A stretch of 64,000 nucleotides of DNA from Bacteroidota bacterium (GTDB lineage Bacteria > Bacteroidota > Bacteroidia > Bacteroidales > SZUA-534), in NCBI GenBank assembly GCA_003250355.1, contig QKGS01000057.1, forward strand, positions 40,988 to 104,987, read 5' to 3'. The notes beneath the pieces were generated by a model, which saw only the letters and a list, made by a program, of their open reading frames with translations, had not been told where the DNA came from and did no database searches. Positions 61,025-64,000 of this stretch are shown piece after piece. Both the position numbers and the translations under genes were made by a program. How positions within the stretch are numbered: position 1 is the first letter of the stretch; every line of letters begins with the position of its first letter.

Positions 61025-63238
61025 ATGATTGACTATTCCGATAACAAAAGAGCTTTGCTTACCATAAAATATGTAAACAATACCAACCGTCATATATTCC
61101 TTACCGGAAGAGCCGGCACCGGCAAAACCACTCTCTTAAAGCATTTAATAAATAATACACACAAGCAAACTGTTGTGGCAGCTCCAACAGGTATTGCTGC
61201 TATTAATGCAGGTGGCACAACATTACATTCACTATTTCACTTACCTTTTGGTGCTTTTTTACCACAAAGTACCAATACCGGAATTGAAACCGCAACAGGC
61301 ATTAGCACTCCCACATCGCTTTTAAAGCAATTAAAAATGAATACTCAAAAGCGAAACTTATTGCGCTCATTAGAATTGCTTGTAATTGATGAAGTAAGTA
61401 TGCTAAGAGCCGATTTACTTGATGCAATTGACACCATTCTAAGACATATCAGGAAAAACAGCATGAGTTTTGGTGGAGTACAACTACTGTTTATTGGCGA
61501 CCTTCTTCAGTTACCTCCCGTTGTAAAAAACGATGAATACGCTTATTTGAAGCCATTCTATAGCAATCTGTTTTTTTTCAATTCATTAGCATTAAAAGAT
61601 ACTCCACCGATTTATATAGAACTAGAAAAAATATTTCGCCAAACCGATCAGGCGTTTATATCGGTACTTAATAATTTCAGAGACAACAAAGCCACTGCAG
61701 CCGACTTTGAACTGCTGAATATGTGCTACGACCCTAGCTTTACTTCTAATAACTCCGACGGTTATATTCAATTAACAACACATAATCATAAAGCCGACAC
61801 ACTTAACCAGAAAGCTTTGGAAAAGCTACCCGGCAAAAAGTTTACTTATAAACATGAAGTTACAGGCGATTTTAACGAAAATTCATTCCCTGTTGATACT
61901 ATCTTAGAACTTAAAGAGGGTGCTCAGGTAATGTTTATAAAAAATGATTATTCGGGAGAACAAAAATTCTTTAACGGCAAAATAGGGATAGTAAAATATT
62001 TGAACAATGACCATATTGAGATAGCATTCTCCGATGGCACTCCTGATGCTGTAGTTGAAAAATATACCTGGGAAAATAAAAGATACAGACTAAATGAACA
62101 GACACAGGAGATAGAGGAAAAAGTTATGGGTACATTTGTTCACTATCCGATAAAACTTGCCTGGGCTATAACTGTACACAAGAGTCAGGGCTTAACATTT
62201 GAAAAAGCTATAATTGATGTATCGCAGGCATTTGCCGCAGGCCAAATATATGTGGCCCTTTCACGCTTAACCTCATTGAAAGGGTTAAAACTAACTCACC
62301 CCATAAATACCGATGTTCCTGAAATTGACTATGCTCTATATAAATTTGCAGAGCAAAAAAAAGATAATACTCAGCTTGAAAATGAACTTAAAAAAGCGTC
62401 TTTAGATTATGTGGCAAACAGAGCAATAGAAGCTTTCAATTTTGATCCAATTTTTTGGCACTTGCAAAATCACAAAAACAGCTATAACAAAGATTCAAAA
62501 AAGTCGGCAAAACAACGCTTTTATGATTGGTCACTAAATTTCAATCAGCTTTTTCAACCTATTAACGATGTAAGTTCAAAATTCATGAACCAATTATCAA
62601 ATATGTCGAAGCAGGTATCGAGAGAGCAATTAAAATCTATACAAGAAAGGATTGAAGCTGCCCAGAAATATTTCCGCCCTTTATTCGATGAACTTTTATC
62701 AAATGTTGATAATCACATAAATGACGTAAGTAAAGAAACCGGTGTTAAAAAATACATTGAAGAACTAAATGAAATTGCAGGGTTACTAATGAATCAATTA
62801 GAAATAATTGAAAAAACAAAAAAAATGGTTTTGGCAGTATATGAGAATAACGACTTGGATTTAAAAAGTTTAAATATTGCAAAGCGAAAACCTACTCAAA
62901 ATAATATAACAGAAAAAACCGAAAGAACAGAAAAAGTTCAAACTGCACACGTTTCATACGAGCTGTTTAAACAAAATAAAACCATAAAGGAAATAGCACA
63001 GGAACGAAATTTAGCAATAACAACTATTGAAGGTCATTTAGCCCAGTATGTTGCAAAAGGCGATATTGATGTTACAAGCTTTATAACAGCCGAAAAGCTT
63101 GAACACATTATTGAAGTTGCAAATGAACTTGATACTATGAAACTTGGCCCAATTAAAGAATATTTAGGAAAGGACTACTCTTATTCTGAAATAAAGTTTG
63201 CTGTATCGGCTTATATTAACAAACGGTTTGTTAAATAA
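61025..63238 (+). CDS. PIF1/RecD-like superfamily 1 DNA helicase with C-terminal HTH domain
   Basis: A 737-residue helicase. Walker A FLTGRAGTGKTTLLKHL (about residues 25-41), motif Ia AAPTGIAAINAGGTTLHSLF, Walker B LLVIDEVSMLRADLLD (about 117-132), QLLFIGDLLQLPPVV, and motifs V/VI (TVHKSQGLTFEKAIID, YVALSRLTSLKGL) mark the PIF1-like subfamily. The C-terminal region (about 630-720) contains a helix-turn-helix segment (NKTIKEIAQERNLAITTIEG) like the HTH found at the C terminus of RecQ-type proteins. It probably unwinds G-quadruplex or R-loop/replication intermediates. Its last codons form one copy of the MITE target duplication. Confidence 0.88.
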   Translation: MIDYSDNKRALLTIKYVNNTNRHIFLTGRAGTGKTTLLKHLINNTHKQTVVAAPTGIAAINAGGTTLHSLFHLPFGAFLPQSTNTGIETATGISTPTSLLKQLKMNTQKRNLLRSLELLVIDEVSMLRADLLDAIDTILRHIRKNSMSFGGVQLLFIGDLLQLPPVVKNDEYAYLKPFYSNLFFFNSLALKDTPPIYIELEKIFRQTDQAFISVLNNFRDNKATAADFELLNMCYDPSFTSNNSDGYIQLTTHNHKADTLNQKALEKLPGKKFTYKHEVTGDFNENSFPVDTILELKEGAQVMFIKNDYSGEQKFFNGKIGIVKYLNNDHIEIAFSDGTPDAVVEKYTWENKRYRLNEQTQEIEEKVMGTFVHYPIKLAWAITVHKSQGLTFEKAIIDVSQAFAAGQIYVALSRLTSLKGLKLTHPINTDVPEIDYALYKFAEQKKDNTQLENELKKASLDYVANRAIEAFNFDPIFWHLQNHKNSYNKDSKKSAKQRFYDWSLNFNQLFQPINDVSSKFMNQLSNMSKQVSREQLKSIQERIEAAQKYFRPLFDELLSNVDNHINDVSKETGVKKYIEELNEIAGLLMNQLEIIEKTKKMVLAVYENNDLDLKSLNIAKRKPTQNNITEKTERTEKVQTAHVSYELFKQNKTIKEIAQERNLAITTIEGHLAQYVAKGDIDVTSFITAEKLEHIIEVANELDTMKLGPIKEYLGKDYSYSEIKFAVSAYINKRFVK

Positions 63239-63510
63239 CGTGAGTTCGATGTAAGAAATCAACTTCAATCTCTATATTATCAATAAGATAAAATGGGTAT
63301 TTCAAATACTCACACACGATTAATTAGATAGCCTTTCCCTTTTAAGGGAACCTTTAGCTCATGACCAAAGGAAATAAAGTGGCGACAGCCGAAAGGGTAA
63401 ATTAGCATAAAAGTTACCCTTCTGTCCTATCGGACATCTTCCCTAAAAGGGAAGAAAGCTATGAATCAACAGTTTGCAAAATATTGTTACATCGAACTCA
63501 CGTTAAATAA
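63231..63510. repeat. Target-site duplication TTAAATAA flanking the MITE
   Basis: TTAAATAA occurs at 63231-63238 and 63503-63510, immediately outside the two inverted termini. The left copy contains the helicase stop codon. Confidence 0.75.
63239..63502. mobile_element. MITE-like non-autonomous element
   Basis: 264 bp bounded by perfect 16-bp inverted repeats, CGTGAGTTCGATGTAA (63239-63254) and its complement (63487-63502), and flanked by 8-bp direct repeats. The interior has no reading frame of note but contains inverted sub-repeats, for example AAAGGGTAA / TTACCCTT and two CCCTTTT-type arms, so the transcript would fold. No transposase is encoded, so mobilisation must come from an IS with matching ends elsewhere. 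Confidence 0.7.
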
Positions 63511-63778
63511 GTATTTCTATTTGTCCGAGTTCTGATAAATCAGTATTCAAATCTCCTATTACAGCTAGATACATATAAAGGAAAGAACTATTCCCACTTG
63601 AATCAAAATATTGTGTCGGATTAAATATAATAATATGGATCACCAGTATTATTTCTTGGTTATTCTTTGAATGTATATTTTGCTGTACTAGAATCTGGTT
63701 TTCCTTCAGCTATTGCAGTATCATTTCCTACAATTATTTGAAGCCGGTAAACTCTGCTTTGTTTCCAAGCCTTTAAGC
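63503..63778 (-). pseudogene. Decayed C-terminal remnant of an unidentified protein gene
   Basis: On the minus strand one frame reads a plausible protein tail (KQSRVYRLQIIVGNDTAIAE, then PDSSTAKYTFKE) before a TAA. It continues PRNNTGDPYYYI in the same frame to a second TAA, then resumes in another frame (NPTQYFDSSGNSSFLYMYL ... LSELGQIEILI) to a final stop at 63503-63505. The composition looks like an exported beta-rich Bacteroidota protein. No start region is present; the fragment's 5' end abuts the 5S terminator region. Confidence 0.45.
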
Positions 63779-63821
63779 ATAGGGGTAATCCCCGTGTATC
63801 AGCGCACACTGACATAAAAAT

Positions 63822-63858
63822 AAAAAAGGTCCAATTAAGTTAATAATTGAACCTTTTT
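63822..63858 (-). terminator. rRNA operon terminator
   Basis: On the minus strand AAAAAGGT...CAATTA pairs with TAATTG...CCTTTTTT (one internal mismatch pair), with a T tract, 6 nt after the 5S rRNA 3' end. Confidence 0.8.
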
Positions 63859-63863
63859 GAAAA

Positions 63864-63972
63864 TCAGGCAGCGACCTACTCTCCCACGTAATGCAGTACC
63901 ATCGGCGCTATAGGGCTTAACTTCTCTGTTCGGTATGGGAAGAGGTGGAACCCCTATGCTATAACCACCTAA
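63864..63972 (-). rRNA. rrf: 5S ribosomal RNA
   Basis: A 109-nt gene on the minus strand. The 5' end TTAGGTGG pairs with the 3' end CTGCCTGA in helix I. Conserved internal blocks CCGAACAGAGAAGTTAAG and GGGAGAGTAGGTCGC are present. It should be the last gene of an rRNA operon whose 23S and 16S genes lie beyond the right edge of the window. Confidence 0.95.
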
Positions 63973-64000
63973 ATGTTTTTATAGTAATGAGATATGAGAC

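Noticed and set aside
63782..63793. GGGGTAATCCCC palindrome near the 5S gene as a terminator
   Set aside because: It has a short 4-bp stem and no T tract; the hairpin at 63822-63858 is the better terminator.
1..64000. CRISPR arrays, prophage or integrative element modules
   Set aside because: No regularly spaced repeats of CRISPR size, and no integrase, terminase, capsid, portal or relaxase genes were found; only the MITE-like element is supported as mobile.

Overview
The window is a chromosomal segment of an AT-rich member of the Bacteroidota, most likely an anaerobic, fermentative Bacteroidales/Marinilabiliales-type bacterium. The support is: type IX secretion genes (gldJ, porP-like, porU, porV, porT); the lipid-modified TamA homologue TamL; many DUF families typical of the phylum (DUF6452, DUF6048, DUF5723, DUF4837); a menaquinone methyltransferase; [FeFe] hydrogenases; and repeated Bacteroidota-type promoters (-7 box TAnnTTTG). 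That promoter box fixes several start codons (pfkA, the Ser/Thr kinase gene).

Layout: 1-8386 holds partial murF, gldJ, a porP/sprF-like gene and divergent porU-porV. 8475-18374 holds 6-phosphofructokinase, a U32 peptidase-like protein, menG-porT, an FAD oxidoreductase, a SPOUT RNA methyltransferase and tamL. 18385-24333 is an apparent H2-sensing locus: a PP2C phosphatase fused to two LysM domains, a TM1266-type hydrogenase regulator, a PAS-containing sensory [FeFe] hydrogenase and a SpoIIE phosphatase, followed by a DUF6452/DUF6048 pair. After argH and two identical tRNA-Val genes comes the trimeric NAD-linked [FeFe] hydrogenase hydCBA (26828-30285). Next are a RimB/RimK fusion gene and an arginine operon (GNAT-argG-argC-argD-argB-argE, reading leftwards) that has a promoter, a candidate ARG box and a leader hairpin upstream but no carbamoyltransferase gene.

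39364-41306 is an ECF sigma module resembling CnrYXH plus a Spy-like protein. 41557-47290 is a PorE-like OmpA protein operon. Upstream of it lies a well-folded candidate non-coding RNA (about 47456-47674). 47825-54401 carries a DUF4837 lipoprotein, an ABC-F protein, a Ser/Thr kinase, an AAA/DUF4143 ATPase and a GH3 hexosaminidase. 54453-57783 is an arsenical resistance locus (arsR, small thioredoxin, ArsF-like, ArsG-like, ArsP, ArsC) with three matching inverted-repeat operators.

The right end (57860-64000) is more accessory: orphan genes, a second DUF4143 ATPase, a GIY-YIG-like protein and a PIF1-type helicase. There is also a 264-bp MITE-like element with 16-bp inverted termini and an 8-bp target duplication, a decayed gene remnant, and a 5S rRNA that marks the end of an rRNA operon lying beyond the right edge.

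All functional calls rest on reading motifs and gene context. No database search was possible.
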